Source: Maylandia zebra
Taxonomy: Eukaryota > Chordata > Actinopteri > Cichliformes > Cichlidae
Reading direction: 5' to 3'
NCBI RefSeq assembly: GCF_041146795.1
Contig: NC_135176.1
Span: 18,301,786 to 18,365,785, forward strand
Length of the DNA stretch: 64,000 nt
In this document: positions 10,734 to 21,436 of the stretch, piece by piece
Layout: each line of letters begins with the position of its first letter
Numbering within the stretch: position 1 is the stretch's first letter
Program-made: the position numbers and the translations under genes
Notes under the pieces: model-generated
The model's database searches: none
What the model saw: only the letters and a program-made list of their open reading frames with translations
What the model was told of the DNA's origin: nothing

Positions 10734-11705
10734 ATGGCATTGATTAACTCAGCTGCTGAGAACAACATCACCTTTGTGCAACCTGCATATTTTATAATAA
10801 GTGGTTTTATTGGCATACCTAATATTAGATATTATTTTGTCTTTCTGTGTTTTATTTACATTCTTGCAGTGGTGGGAAACACATTAGTGATGATTGTAAT
10901 AACATTGGATCGCATGTTGAGAAGTCCTAAATATATTGCTGTTTTTAACCTTGCATTTACAGACCTGTTAAGTAGCTCTGCTTTGGTTCCAAAGGTTGTT
11001 GACATTTTTCTGTTTAACCATTATTATATTTCCTACAATGACTGCTTGACTTTCATGTTTTTCTGCTTTACTTTCATTTTTATGCAAGGTTTTAATCTGG
11101 TTGTATTGTCCTTTGACAGAGTCATGGCTATCATGTACCCGCTGCACTATCAAATGAGAGTGAGCCACAGGCTCATTTTATCTTTGATCGCTTTTTTCTG
11201 GCTTCTTGCCATAACTCTTATACTCATTGCAGCTGGCCTTCTCACAAGACTTTCTTTTTGTAAGTCTGTTGTTATTCAGAGCTATTTCTGTGATCATGGT
11301 CCTATGTATCGTCTTGGCTGCAATGATGTTACCCCCAATCGTGCATTTGCTCGTTCGTCACTAGTTATAATTCTTGGGTTTCCACTGGCATTTATTGTGG
11401 GAAGTTACTGCTGTATTGGCTATTCTTTGTCAAAAATTTCTACATTTAGGGAAAGAGTGAAAGCTTTCAAAACCTACACAGGTCACCTTTCATTAGTGGC
11501 AATTTATTTCCTTCCATTTACATTTGTGTATATCTTTGGGAGTGTAATACATCCAAATGCTAGAATCATAAGCCTTTCTATGAGCACTGTATTGCCTCCC
11601 ATGTTAAACCCGATTATCTATGTTCTTCAGACACAGGAGATCAAACAGTCATTAAAGAAGTTGCTGAAAACTCGAGTTACATCCAAAATTGCCACAAAAT
11701 ATTAA
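10734..11705 (+). CDS. Odorant receptor OR2, intact, 323 aa
   Basis: A second full-length copy of the OR1-type receptor, presumably an olfactory chemoreceptor of unknown ligand. All OR landmarks are present: NIT glycosylation site at residue 11, GNTLVM in TM1, LSFDRVMAIMYPLHY after TM3, SYFCDHG in loop 2, KAFKTYTGHLSLVAIYF entering TM6, and PPMLNPIIYVLQTQEIK in TM7. In TM6 the usual cysteine of the KAFKTC motif is tyrosine, as in OR5 but not OR1. Loop 2/TM5 differs from its sisters (DVTPNRAFARSS), a region often tied to ligand range. It starts at the ATG in TTTACATGGC; upstream about 120 bp is shared with OR1 and about 1.3 kb with OR5. Confidence 0.93.
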   Translation: MALINSAAENNITFVQPAYFIISGFIGIPNIRYYFVFLCFIYILAVVGNTLVMIVITLDRMLRSPKYIAVFNLAFTDLLSSSALVPKVVDIFLFNHYYISYNDCLTFMFFCFTFIFMQGFNLVVLSFDRVMAIMYPLHYQMRVSHRLILSLIAFFWLLAITLILIAAGLLTRLSFCKSVVIQSYFCDHGPMYRLGCNDVTPNRAFARSSLVIILGFPLAFIVGSYCCIGYSLSKISTFRERVKAFKTYTGHLSLVAIYFLPFTFVYIFGSVIHPNARIISLSMSTVLPPMLNPIIYVLQTQEIKQSLKKLLKTRVTSKIATKY

Positions 11706-12341
11706 AAAAGGATTTAGACTTGAATGTCTGCAGTGCCCTCTGCCATCTGATGTAAAAGATTTAGTCTTTCTGTGACCAAAGAGATTGTGCTCCTCTGTAT
11801 TTTTCAGGAGTAAGATGTAGACATTATTTTAACTTTAGTCAGTTTTAGTAGCAGCAATCTTCTTTTTTCTTTGAATTTGTTGTTTCAGTACCTGCGTGTG
11901 CCACTGTTATGGTACTATTATAGAATCTAAATGACCATAGAATTGAAATTACAAGTTAATATAATTGAAAAAGAATATTCAACAATAAAAATATAATTGA
12001 AGTAATACCAGAGTAATTTCTCTTGCATGACCATAGTAAAATGAAATTGTAAAAGCTGTTTTCCATTATAATCATTTCTTTTTTTAAAGTCGTACAATAC
12101 CACGTGTCACATATTAAAAAAAATGTGAAAAATACGAAAAATATATCGATTCTCACATTAAAATATCAATGTTTTAGTAATTTAGATTAAATTTGTAGTT
12201 TATCATTAACAGGAACACAGTGGAAAGAAACTATAACATTCGGATTGTCTACATTCAAGGGAACTACTTCCTCTTCCACCTTTCATAGTCATGTGCGAAA
12301 TACGGCTGTATAAATGTCTCGCAGCCCCTTGACTCAGCAAT
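11706..12341. other. Shared OR 3' flank, unit 2
   Basis: AT-rich sequence nearly identical to 61645-62280 and to 3320-3811. It contains AATAAAAATATAATTG near 11984, a candidate poly(A) signal. No gene is seen. Confidence 0.6.
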
Positions 12342-12452
12342 GGCTGAGCGTAATTGGAGTCATGTGTGGGTGTATTTTACCTCCACAAACAGCTAAGACG
12401 TTGTTTGCGATACATGTGGCAAAAAAGTGCTCCAAGAGTGAGGTGTTGTGGC
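12342..12452 (+). pseudogene. BED zinc-finger N-terminal fragment of an hAT transposase
   Basis: From an ATG at 12342 the frame reads MAERNWSHVWVYFTSTNS then a stop, followed by DVVCDTCGKKV. This is the tryptophan/aromatic start and the C-x2-C pair of a BED finger. The H-x4-H half is beyond the hAT-B insertion that begins at 12453 (compare unit 3). The fragment ends in the 8-bp target GTTGTGGC. It cannot encode a working protein. Confidence 0.6.
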
Positions 12453-13514
12453 CATACTAGGGAGACATTCAAAAGGGCTGTTGGGCCGGGGGGTAAATAC
12501 ATTTTACAGGGTTTATCTATCGGATAAAATACGTTAAATGTCACCGTTATTATTGGCCGGCCCATAAACAGCGGGGGTCTCCAAATTAAGAGGCTGCTTC
12601 CACCTGAGGACCCGGCCTTCGCGGTCTAAAGAAAGCCGGGTAGTACGGCACGAGCTCCCTCGGTGGAGTGAAACTCTGCCGTCTGCTCCTTGCTATCTAA
12701 AATATAACCGGGCGCTGACTTAAACTCTCGACCATCTCAAACTTCTGTTTAATCATTTTCTGTTTGACGTTTATTCAGCTGTGTGAAAGCCCCGGAGGAA
12801 ACCTCCCGAGGGATTAATAAAGTTAAATTTAATTGAATCTAATCTAATAACTTTAATCTCAGCCAAACCAATTTACTCATGAACAAATAAAACACTGAAA
12901 AAGCCAAACAATAACATTTTTAAGTTATCAAAGTGACTTATATATCATGTTTAACCCGAGTAGCGAAAGATCGCGGGGGTTTGAAGATGATGTGTCGGTC
13001 GCCTCAGATATTTGAAGTTTACACAGCTACATTCTCACCTGAAAATATGTTAAAAAAATTTTGCGACTGTTGAGACAACGCCGGTGTCTGCAATTCTTTT
13101 GGTCCTGGTAGAGATCACGCTGAGATGTTTCCATGTTTTACACAATCCTTTTATTACCCATTATTCTTACAGATCCATCTGGAGATCAGCACAGTCCTAT
13201 GCTAAAGGCTGATCTAAAGAACTCCACACAACAGTTACAGTTATAACCTCTGGTCTCCTCCCCCCTACAGTAAACACCCCCACAATGCAAATACACTAGT
13301 ACAGTGGCCAAGGGTGCTGACACCCTGACCCCCATCTCCTTTTAAGGTAGTGTCCGTTTGCCCTTTGTCTGCCCCTCACCCTCAGTAACTCTTGCTTCCT
13401 GGCCTGGGGGTGGGGATTGATTGTCCTCCTGCCCTGCACCCCAGTTCTTTGTTCCCATTCCAGGCCTTCTTACACCCATTAACGGCCATATTGTAATATT
13501 ACAATCCCAAACTA
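12453..13514 (+). mobile_element. hAT-B element, left part, unit 2
   Basis: Starts at CATACTAGGGAG directly after the target copy GTTGTGGC (12445-12452), with about 25 bp of its left end deleted relative to unit 3. It carries no coding region. It is interrupted at the TA 13513-13514 by the 29.6 kb block. The distal part after the Penelope copy (from 43976) is truncated, and its right terminus is not found. Confidence 0.6.
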
Positions 13515-14868
13515 CACTCAACAAAAATATAAACGCAACACCTTTGTTACTGCTCCCATTCCCCATGGGATGGACGTAGAGACCTAAAATTCATTCCAGA
13601 TACACAATATAACCATCCCTCCCAAACAGTGGTCACAAATCAGTCCAAATGTGTGGTAGTGGGCACATCTGCTATATTGAGATAATCCATCCCACCTCAC
13701 AGGTGTGCCACATCAGGATGCTGATCTGACATCATGAGTAGTGCACAGGTGTACCTCAGACTGCCCACAACAAAAGGCCACCCTGGAATGTGCAGTTTTT
13801 TGCACTATTGGGGGTCTGGGGACCCAGAACCGGTCAGTATCTGGTGTGACCACCATTTGCCTCATGCAGTGCAACACATCGTCGCATGGAGTCTATCAGA
13901 TTGTCAATTGTGGCCTGTGGAATGTTGGTCCACTCCACTTCAATGGCTGTGCGAGGTTGTTGGATATTCGTGGGAACTGGTACACGCTGTCGTATACGCC
14001 GGTCAAGCACATCCCGAACATGCTCAATGGGTGACATGTCCGGTGAGTATGCTGGCCATGCAAGAACTGGGACATTCTCAGCTGCCATCTGCCCTGAACA
14101 ATGTGAACCATGATTCATCCGTGAAGCGCACACCTCTCCAACGTGCCAGACGCCATCGAATGTGAGCATTTGCCCACACAAGTCTGTTACGGCGACGAGC
14201 TGGAGTCAGGTCAAGACCCCGATGAGGACGACGGGCATGCAGTTGAGCGTCCCTGAGACGGTTTCTGACAGTTTGTGCAGAAATTGTTTGGTTGTGCAAA
14301 CCAATTGTTCCAGCAGCTGTCTGGGTGGCTGGTCTCAGACGATCTTGGAGGTGAACCTGCTGGATGTGGAGGTCCTGGGCTGGTGTGGTTACACGAGGTC
14401 TGCGGTTGTGAGGCCGGTTGGATGTGCTGCCATATTCTCTGAAACGCCTGTGGAGACGGCTTATGGTTGAGAAATGAACATTCAATGCACGGGCGACAGA
14501 TCTGGTTGACATTCCTGCTGTCAGCATGCCAATTGCACGCTCCCTCATTGCTTGTGGCATCTGTGGCATTTTGCTGTGAGACAAAACTGCACATTCCAGG
14601 GTGGCCTTTTGTTGTGGGCAGTCTGAGGTACACCTGTGCACTACTCATGATGTCAGATCAGCATCCTGATGTGGCACACCTGTGAGGTGGGATGGATTAT
14701 CTCAATATAGCAGATGTGCCCACTACCACACATTTGGACTGATTTTGTGACCACTGTTTGGGAGGGATGGTTATATTGTGTATCTGGAATGAATTTTAGG
14801 TCTCTACGTCCATCCCATGGGGAATGGGAGCAGTAACAAAGGTGTTGCGTTTATATTTTTGTTGAGTA
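13515..14868 (-). mobile_element. Tc1-like transposon, left boundary copy
   Basis: A 1354-bp Tc1/mariner element with long inverted terminal repeats of about 280 bp (13515-13800 and 14584-14868) and TA on both sides. The outer end reads CACTCAAC and the inner end GTTGAGTA. The transposase on the minus strand is internally deleted. Its inner flank (TATCCATAAACACC) is the same as that of the right boundary copy at 41325. Confidence 0.85.
13834..14569 (-). pseudogene. Tc1-like transposase, internally deleted
   Basis: The frame starts MPQMPQAMRERAIGML at 14569 and shows a paired-type HTH (GMSTRSVARALNVHFSTISR), the HTH_Tnp_Tc3 region ([14 protein letters not shown]), and the first catalytic aspartate in [15 protein letters not shown]. 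It then jumps to AENVPVLAWPAYSPDMSPIE with a change of frame. About 60-80 residues are missing, including the segment that normally holds the second aspartate. SPDMSPIEHVRD retains the third acidic residue. The protein ends HTRY. It is non-functional, and the same deletion is in the right boundary copy. Confidence 0.8.
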
Positions 14869-15156
14869 TATCCATAAACACCCTTAGCAATGAGCGGGCT
14901 TTGGGGTTGATGCCTAATCAGAATAGCATAGGGACATATTGCGCATGTTGGCATATTCCACATTTGATGGTGACTTGTGCAGTAGCCTTGGAGTTAGCCT
15001 CTAGTTTTGTCTTCTACAATCCCGTTTAGTTGTTGATGAATATTATCAATGCACATACTTAATCATATTTCTCCCATACTGGTTTCTCTTCATTGGCTCA
15101 CATTACATCAAGAACTAAAATTCAAAATCTTTCTGATCACATATAAGATCTTTAAT
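14869..15156 (+). mobile_element. Old L2-like LINE fragment split by an LTR
   Basis: The stretch encodes PILVSLHWLTLHQELKFKIF and ITYKIFNNL, which continues after the LTR at 15906 as NPSYLKG and MVPYHRM. This is the L2-like C-terminal region (compare LASLHWLPVKSRIEFKILLL at 34.7 kb). The first part (14869-15030) is unassigned. The same arrangement, inverted, is at 41038-41325. Confidence 0.65.
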
Positions 15157-15161
15157 AATCT

Positions 15162-15900
15162 TGTCACGGCCCAGCGGCACGAGATAACAGAGATGGACAC
15201 AAGTGCAGAAACCAAACCGGAAGCGAGACTGTAAGTGAACAGAAGGCTTATTCACCCCCCCACAGTTAAACACCAGCAAAACAACACGACGCCACCACAC
15301 TAGAGGCGCGCAGAAAAACTAAGTTAACTAAGGGTGACCTAGACAACTCTAGGGTGCAGCTGAACAACTGAGGCAGTGGAGAGGTGGAAACTGGGCTATG
15401 AAGTGGCCGGGGCACTGTAATGAGAGGAGAGCACAGTCAACGGGATCCAGCAGACAATCGGCGATCCTCCACAGTCAAACTGAGTTGCCTTACTTGGTTT
15501 CAGGTGAAGGGGACAGGTGGGGCGGAAGGCCCGGATGCGGTCGAGGCGTGGGGAGGCATTCAAGTGAGTGGCGGGCCAGTTGGCAACGTCGTACCAGCAG
15601 CAGGTGGCCCAGGTCCAGGAAGGCGGGGATGAGGGAGGCGAGACCTCCACTCCAGGAGCTACCTCTGAGGACAAGAAAAACAGGTAAGTCGTCACACGGG
15701 TTCTGGACAAAGCAATCACACTCCACTTGACTAACATGGGGATAGCAGATACTCAGACGATGAACGGTTGAGTGCGCAGGTCTTATATGCTGCCGGAATA
15801 ATTGCCCACAGGTGGTCAGCCAGGGAGGAGCAACCAATCTCTGCCTAAAGGAGGAGGAGCCGCTGTTGGAGACCTGCAGGTACCTACCCAGACCATGACA
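15162..15900 (-). mobile_element. Solo gypsy LTR (LTR-a), 739 bp
   Basis: TGTCACGG ... CCATGACA with AATCT on both sides (15157-15161 and 15901-15905), interrupting the old LINE frame. It belongs to the chromovirus copied at 16.5-31 kb. It is about 150 bp longer than LTR-b and LTR-c, which lack an internal segment. The inverted counterpart LTR-d (40285-41032) has the same flanks, so this LTR predates the inverted duplication. Confidence 0.85.
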
Positions 15901-16167
15901 AATCTGAACCCATCTTATCTTAAAGGCATCATGGTACCATATCATAGAATGGGAGTGGGTGACCTTGACATCCACCCTTAAAAGGCCTGGGCTGCTGGGG
16001 GGTTCCTGAGATGCACTATTTCTTTTCCTCTGTTTATACACAACTTTGCATTTAATCATTGGTTATTATTAGTCTCTGGCTTGCTTCTACAGTCTGGTTT
16101 TGTCTATTGTTCCTCTGCTCACCTCCAGCCAGTCGCAGCAGATGGCTGACCTTCCCTTCTGTCTGCC
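15901..16167 (+). repeat. LTR flank block, copy 1
   Basis: AATCTGAACCCATC onward matches 22023-22305 and the reverse of about 39990-40284. At 16167/16168 the match with 22.3 kb stops and sequence equal to 25200 onward (CCGTTAGTAGTAACAAACC) begins. The interval that should hold an OR gene (22306-25199 equivalent) is therefore missing here. Confidence 0.65.
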
Positions 16168-16550
16168 GTTAGTAGTAACAAACCACCCAAAGTGTAAACT
16201 CAAAGTGTAGACTCTACACACTGGGTACTCTTCAAGGGGTATAAAAGAAAATCTCACCAGTCTGTACAAGAGCAAGGTCTAACCAAGTGTGTTAGCTCAC
16301 ATACTGTAATATGTAATTTGCTGGTAATAGAATCACAGTCAGTCTTTCAGTAACAAAGGACAACAATGTTTCATGTCTCATAATAACAATATAACATTTT
16401 ATAATTGGTGGTGAAAAGTGAGACTATTTAAAATGTAATGTATAAAAATCCTAAAAATAATGTGTGAACATTTTATTGTGAACACAATTGTGCTGGAGTA
16501 ATACACTTACAAGTAGAAAATATTTTAAATCTAATTTCCAGTGTTTATAA
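16168..16550. repeat. Non-coding segment beside the gypsy copy
   Basis: AT-rich sequence present three times: here, at 25200-25584, and reversed at 31092-31480. It adjoins the truncated integrase end of each gypsy copy. No coding content was recognised. Confidence 0.6.
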
Positions 16551-16583
16551 CGATGACCAGGAAGCAGGGTTGGAGGCAGTGAC

Positions 16584-18759
16584 TCAGCGGAGGGTGGCCT
16601 CCAATTCCTGGTTGAGGCGTTCTGTCTGACCGTTAGTCTGAGGATGGTGTCCTGAGCTCAAACAGGGTTTTGTTCCTAAGGATGTACAAAACGCCCTCCA
16701 GACCTGCGACGTGAATTGCGGTCCTCTGTCAGAGACGATCTCAGTGGGTATCCCGTGCAGCCTAAAAACATGGTCAACTAGCAGATTAGCAGTTTCAGTG
16801 GATGTGTTTGTCGAGGGCAATGAAGTGAGCTGCCTTGGAAAATCTGTCAATCACAGTGAGGATTGCGGTCTTGCCAGAAGAAACCGGTAGAACAGTAACA
16901 AAATCCAAAGAAATATGCAACCAGGGACGCCGTGGAATGGAGAGAGGCTGCAACAACCAAGCCGGGCGTTGCGTGTTAGATTTGCGGTTTCACGTTGCGG
17001 GACCCTGGGCGGTAAGAGATCGAGAAGTTAAACCTACTGAAAAACATGGACCAGCGAGCTTGACGTGAATTCAGTCTCTTGGCTGTACGAAGGTAAGTCA
17101 AGTTTTTGTGATCAGTCCACACTATGAATGGGTGTTCCGCTCCCTCGAGATAGTGCCGCCACTCCTCTAAGGCCAGTTTCATGGCCAACAGTTCCCTTTC
17201 ACCCACGTCGTAATTCCGCTCAGCGGTGATAAGCGACAGGGAAAAAAAGGCGCACGGGTGAAGTTTTGACGCCGTGCCAGAGCACTGTGACAATACCGCT
17301 CCTACCCCGACGTCAGACGCATCCACCTCAACTATAAATGGCTTCTTGGGGTCGGGGTGAATTAAAATCGGTGCTGAGGTAAACAGTTCCTTTAACTTGG
17401 AGAAAGCAGCTCCTGCTTCCGGACCCTAAATGAAAGGGAGCTTTGAAGATGTTAGCTGGGTCAGCGGTGCTGCTACTTGGCTGTAGTTTCTGATGAAGCG
17501 GCGGTAAAAGTTTGCGAAGCCCAAGAAACGCTACAGAAGACTCCGGGACGTTGGAATGGGCCATTGCACGACTGCCTGTATTTTAGCCGGGTCTGTCTTC
17601 ACCTGCCCCCCCAAGGATGTAGCCCAGGAACGAGACGGAAAGGGAGTGGAATTCACATTTCTCCGCCTTAACGTACAGTTTATTCTCCAGCAACCGTTGT
17701 CACACGGCTCGGACATGCGTTTGGTGCTCCTCCAGGTTTTTGGAAAAAATCAGGATGTCGTCGAGATAAACGAAGACAAAACGGTCGAGGAAATCTCGCA
17801 GTACATCATTCACCAGATTTTGGAAAACCGCTGGGGCATTTGTGAGACCGAAAGGCATCACTAGATATTCAAAGTGCCCCAAGTGAGTGTTAAAGGTGGT
17901 TTTCCACTCATTGCCCTCCCTGATTCTGACGAGGTGGTACGCATTTCTGAGGTCTAATTTTGTGAAAATGGAGGCACCATGGACCGTCTCGAAGGCGGAA
18001 CTGATCAGCGGTAAGGGGTATTTGTTTTTTATCGTTATGTCATTAAGCCTCCTAAAATCGATACAGGGCCGTCCTTCTTACCGACAAAGAAAAATCCGGC
18101 CCCCATGGGTGAAGAGGAGGGTCTGATGATGCCCACGGCCAGAGAATGTACTTTTCCATGGCTGTCTTCTCGGGGCGTGTCAGGTTGTAGAGGCGGCTTG
18201 AAGGTAGGGTGGAACCCGGTAACAGGTCTATGGCACAGTTGTAAGGTCTGTGCGGGGGTAGTGATTGAGCTTTGTCTTTGTTAAAAACCTCCCTTAAGTC
18301 ATGGTATACCAAAGGTATAACAGAAAGGTCTATGTTGGCGCTTTCGTCATGTGCAAGCTCGACAATGGCAGACGGCGGGGCTGAGACGAGACAATTGGCA
18401 TGGCAAAATGGGCTGCAAATTATAACTTTCTGCCCTGCCCAGTGCAGATGAGGGTTATGTAGTTTTAGCCAGGTGAAACCAAGGATAACGGGAGTGCTGG
18501 GGGAGTGGAATGTCAAGAAGGGGAGTCTGTCCCTATGGTTGCCTGAGGTGACTATAGTAATAGGTGCGGTGCAGTGAGTGATGTGAGAGAAAACTTGGTT
18601 TACTAGTGCTTTAACTGGGATGCTAGAGTCCAACTCAAAAAGGGGAATATTCAGCTGCTTGGCTAATTCTTTATCAATGAGGCTTTGCTCGGCGCCCGAA
18701 TCGACTAATGCCTGGGACGTGTGGGTCGCAGAACCGAGCAAGAGCGTAACCGGCAACAA
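16584..18759 (-). pseudogene. Gypsy pol remnant, copy 1
   Basis: Reading 18759 downward: aspartic protease with the DSG active site (QALVDSGAEQSLIDK), linker, reverse transcriptase with [18 protein letters not shown] and the catalytic YLDD, RNase H ([14 protein letters not shown]), and an integrase part with [15 protein letters not shown] and the catalytic glutamate in [10 protein letters not shown]. Breaks include a frame change after EKTAMEKYI near 18150, a stop after HVRAV near 17700, further shifts at about 17600 and 17430, and loss of the integrase zinc-binding part after NVKPQI near 16976. The protein cannot be made whole. Confidence 0.85.
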
Positions 18760-18799
18760 AAACGGGGCTTAGAATCAATATTGGTACCACCCACCCGTA

Positions 18800-19440
18800 T
18801 CCCCGGACCTACCGGTGGGCGCCCCCTTTTCCTTTCTTGGGACAGGTGGAAATAAAATGCTCAGCGGAGCCACAATAAAAACACGAGCGAGAGCGACAAC
18901 GCCTCTCCCTCTCTTGCGGGGACAACCGGGATCACCCGATCTGCATGGGTTCTGGTTCCGATTCAGTCCTCTCCACGGCGACTGTGGCCGAAGGCTGAAC
19001 CGGAAGCGGCGATGGGGAAATGAAAACCGGGGACACACGCCGCACTGGCTGACGGGTACTGGAGTTCCTCTCTCGCTCCCGCAGTCTGTTGTCAATGCGA
19101 AGCGTGAGCGAGGCTAACTCCTCGAAAGTGACAGGTTCGTCTCGGGACGCTAGCTGATCCTTCATGTGCTCGTTCAGCGACTGCAAATAGACTCCCTGAA
19201 GGGCCTTATCGGGCCAGCCGACTGCCGCCGCGGCAGTGCGGAAGTCAATCAAATAATCCGCGATGCTACGGCAGCCCTGACGGAGATTTAACAGCCGCCG
19301 AACCGCACTGCCCACCGAGATAGGGTGAGCAAAAGTCTTCTTGAACTCGCCAAGAAAGGCATCATAGCTACAAGACGGCAACGGGTGTACGCTCAGGTAT
19401 GCCTCGGCCCAATTTAGGGCTTGGTCGCGTAGTTTACCTA
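18800..19440 (-). pseudogene. Gypsy gag C-terminal part, copy 1
   Basis: Frame with FLGEFKKTFAHPISVGSAVR and ADYLIDFRTAAAAVGW is the capsid-like domain of chromovirus Gag (compare 54811-55797). It ends EPEPMQIG then a stop; in another frame a CCHC zinc knuckle follows (CFYCGSAEHFISTCPKKGKG). The N-terminal part is on the other side of the inserted pogo element (21050-21417). Confidence 0.8.
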
Positions 19441-19441
19441 T

Positions 19442-21050
19442 TACCGTATTTCCACAACTATAAGGCGCACATAAAAGCCTTAGATTTTCTTTAAAAAGTG
19501 CGGTGCGCCCTGTAGTGCAGTGCGCCCTGTGTGTTGTAAGGAGGACGTAGTAGAGAACACCATGAGAACGCTAAAGGGTGAAGTGTGGGCGTTGATCGTA
19601 TATACCGGGACAATCGCACATACCTGTCTAGAAGGACAGGTATGTGCATTATGCGGAACATCGTTGTTTTAACAACCCTGAAAATGGCAAAGAGACACGC
19701 TTATGAAGCACAGTTTAAACTGAAGGCCATCAGCTACGCGGAGGAACATGGAAATCGAGCAGCCGCGAGAGAATTCAAGATTAATGAATCAATGGTTTGC
19801 AAGTGGAGGAAGCTGGAAAACAAGCTCCGACAGGTCAAGAAGACGCAGCTGAGTTTCCGCGGACATAAGGCGAGGTGGCCCGAGTTGGAGGAAAGACTCG
19901 AGCAGTGGATCATCGAGCAAAGAATGAGTGGGAGAAGCGTTTCGACGGTCACCATTCGACTAAAAGCAGTTTCGCTAGCAGAAGAAATGAAAATTGAACA
20001 TTTCCGAGGAGGTCCGTCTTGGTGCTTTCGTTTCATGAAACGGTGCCATTTTTCCATCCGGACCAGGACTACGGTAGCGCAGCAACTTCCAGCGGATTAT
20101 AATGAAAAGCTGGCCATCTTCCGCTCCTACTGCAGCAAACACATCGCCGACAAACACATCCAGCCCAGCCACATCACTAACATGGACGAGGTGCCGCTCA
20201 CTTTCGACATCCCGGTGAGTCACACTGTGGAGAAGAAGGGGACCAGCACGGTAGCGATACGCACAACGGGGCACGAAAAGTCTTCTTTTACTGTTGTGCT
20301 TGGCTGCCATGCTAATGGACAGAAACTGCCGCCTATGGTGATTTTTAAGAGAAAGACTTTGCCTAAAGAGAAGTTTCCAGCAGGAATCATCAAGGCAAAT
20401 GAAAAGGGCTGGATGGATGACAAAATGATGAAAGACTGGCTGAGGGAGGTGTATGTAAGGAGACCAGGTGGTTTTTTTCCACGCATCACCATCGCTGTTG
20501 ATCTGTGACTCTATGCGTGCCCATCTCACAGCCGATGTGAAAAAACAAGTGAAACAAATGAACTGTGAGCTTGCTGTCATTCCGGGAGGCCTGACAAAGG
20601 AACTCCAACCGCTGGACATCGATGTGAACCGGCCGTTCAAAGTAAGGCTGCGAGCGGCGTGGGAGCGATGGATGACCGATGGATGACCGATGGAGACCAC
20701 AGTTTCACTAAGAGTGGAAGGCAGCGCCGGGCGAGTTACGCCACAATTTGCGAATGGATTGTAGATGCTTGGGCTAACATGTCTGCATAAAAATGTGAGT
20801 ACCTAACTCAGTTTTGCTCCCGCTTCATTTTTAAATACGCACACTTGTATGCTGATGATGATGACGATTACCGGTAATAAAAATGTGAGTACCAAACTCA
20901 GTTTTGCTCCCGCTTTATTTTTAAACACTGATACTTGTATGCGCCCTATAATCAGGTGCGCCTTATGTGTGTGTTAAATACAGTAATGGCACACATAACT
21001 GAGACTGCGCCTTTTAGTACGGTGCGTCTTATGGTTGTGAAAATACGGTA
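19442..21050 (+). mobile_element. Pogo/Tigger-like DNA transposon inserted in gag
   Basis: A 1.6 kb element with imperfect terminal inverted repeats of about 27 bp (left CCGTATTTCCACAACTATAA after TA; right ending GTGAAAATACGG before TA). Removing it restores a continuous gag frame (SYIIGKLRD), so the target was TA. The subterminal parts repeat GCGCCTTAT/ATAAGGCGC motifs. It encodes a damaged transposase. Only its right end survives in the copy at about 27081-27337. Confidence 0.85.
19684..20790 (+). pseudogene. Pogo/Tigger-like transposase, two frame lesions
   Basis: Starts MAKRHAYEAQFKLKAISYAE, a Psq/CENP-B type helix-turn-helix (AAAREFKINESMVCKWRK), then a second CENP-B HTH (ELEERLEQWIIEQRMSGRSV) and a DDE_1 catalytic domain: first aspartate in NMDEVPLTFD, second in LICDSMRAHL, third in LQPLDIDVNR. 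A run of seven T at 20472-20478 shifts the frame just before the second aspartate. An 11-bp tandem duplication (ATGGATGACCG) near 20669-20690 shifts it again; the tail ICEWIVDAWANMSA then ends at TAA. The start at 19684 was chosen because the sequence upstream has no transposase similarity. It is non-functional as it stands. Confidence 0.85.
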
Positions 21051-21417
21051 TATAGGAAACTCGAACTGTGTCTAAAACGAAAGAGCGGGGCGAACGCCCG
21101 AACGCCAGCTCACACTGTAAAAGAAAACCGCTACAGGCCCCCGGGTCACCTGCGCACGGCTCCGGCTCCGGGGAAGCTGCGTCGCGGAACAGGTAAGCTC
21201 GCTGGGGCTCGGGATCTGCCACGGGCTGAGGTGAACTACTGGCGGCGGGTTCTGACTCCGCCGAGGGTTGAAGGGACTGGATGTCGGATTGCATTTTAAC
21301 CTGCTCGTCTGTAAGCGTGTGTACTTGGGCTAGGAGATACTGCAGCGTCTGTTCGTGACTACCGATGATAGCCCCCTGCTTACTTATCGCTACACGGGTT
21401 GGGTCTGCTGTGTCCAT
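21051..21417 (-). pseudogene. Gypsy gag N-terminal part, copy 1
   Basis: Starts MDTADPTRVAISKQGAIIGS and contains AASPEPEPCAGDPGACSGFL and CELAFGRSPRSF, parallel to the Gag of the complete element (MDSADAERTAIQKQGAILGH). It runs into the pogo terminal repeat at 21050. The same fragment recurs at 27338-27704. Confidence 0.8.
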
Positions 21418-21436
21418 AAAACTGTCCTGAGTATAC

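Larger units (their letters stand above)
9380..13514 (+). repeat. Tandem OR unit 2 (left part)
   Basis: Matches 59025-63480 from GTTCAACAGAATGAAAGG through the LINE relic, OR gene, 3' flank, BED-finger relic and hAT-B. GTTCAACA at 9380-9387 is the empty target site of the hAT element at 45286-59024. The unit is interrupted at 13513-13514 (TA) by the Tc1-bounded block and resumes at 43097. Confidence 0.85.

Noticed and set aside
15162-15900. LTR-a as the 3' LTR of gypsy copy 1
   Set aside because: It has its own matching AATCT duplication on both sides and is separated from copy 1 by about 650 bp of non-gypsy sequence, so it is a solo LTR.
16835-17068. Open frames on the plus strand opposite gypsy pol (also 17556-17864, 18815-19117 and copies)
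   Set aside because: They are antisense shadows of pol and gag and recur only because the gypsy copies are duplicated.
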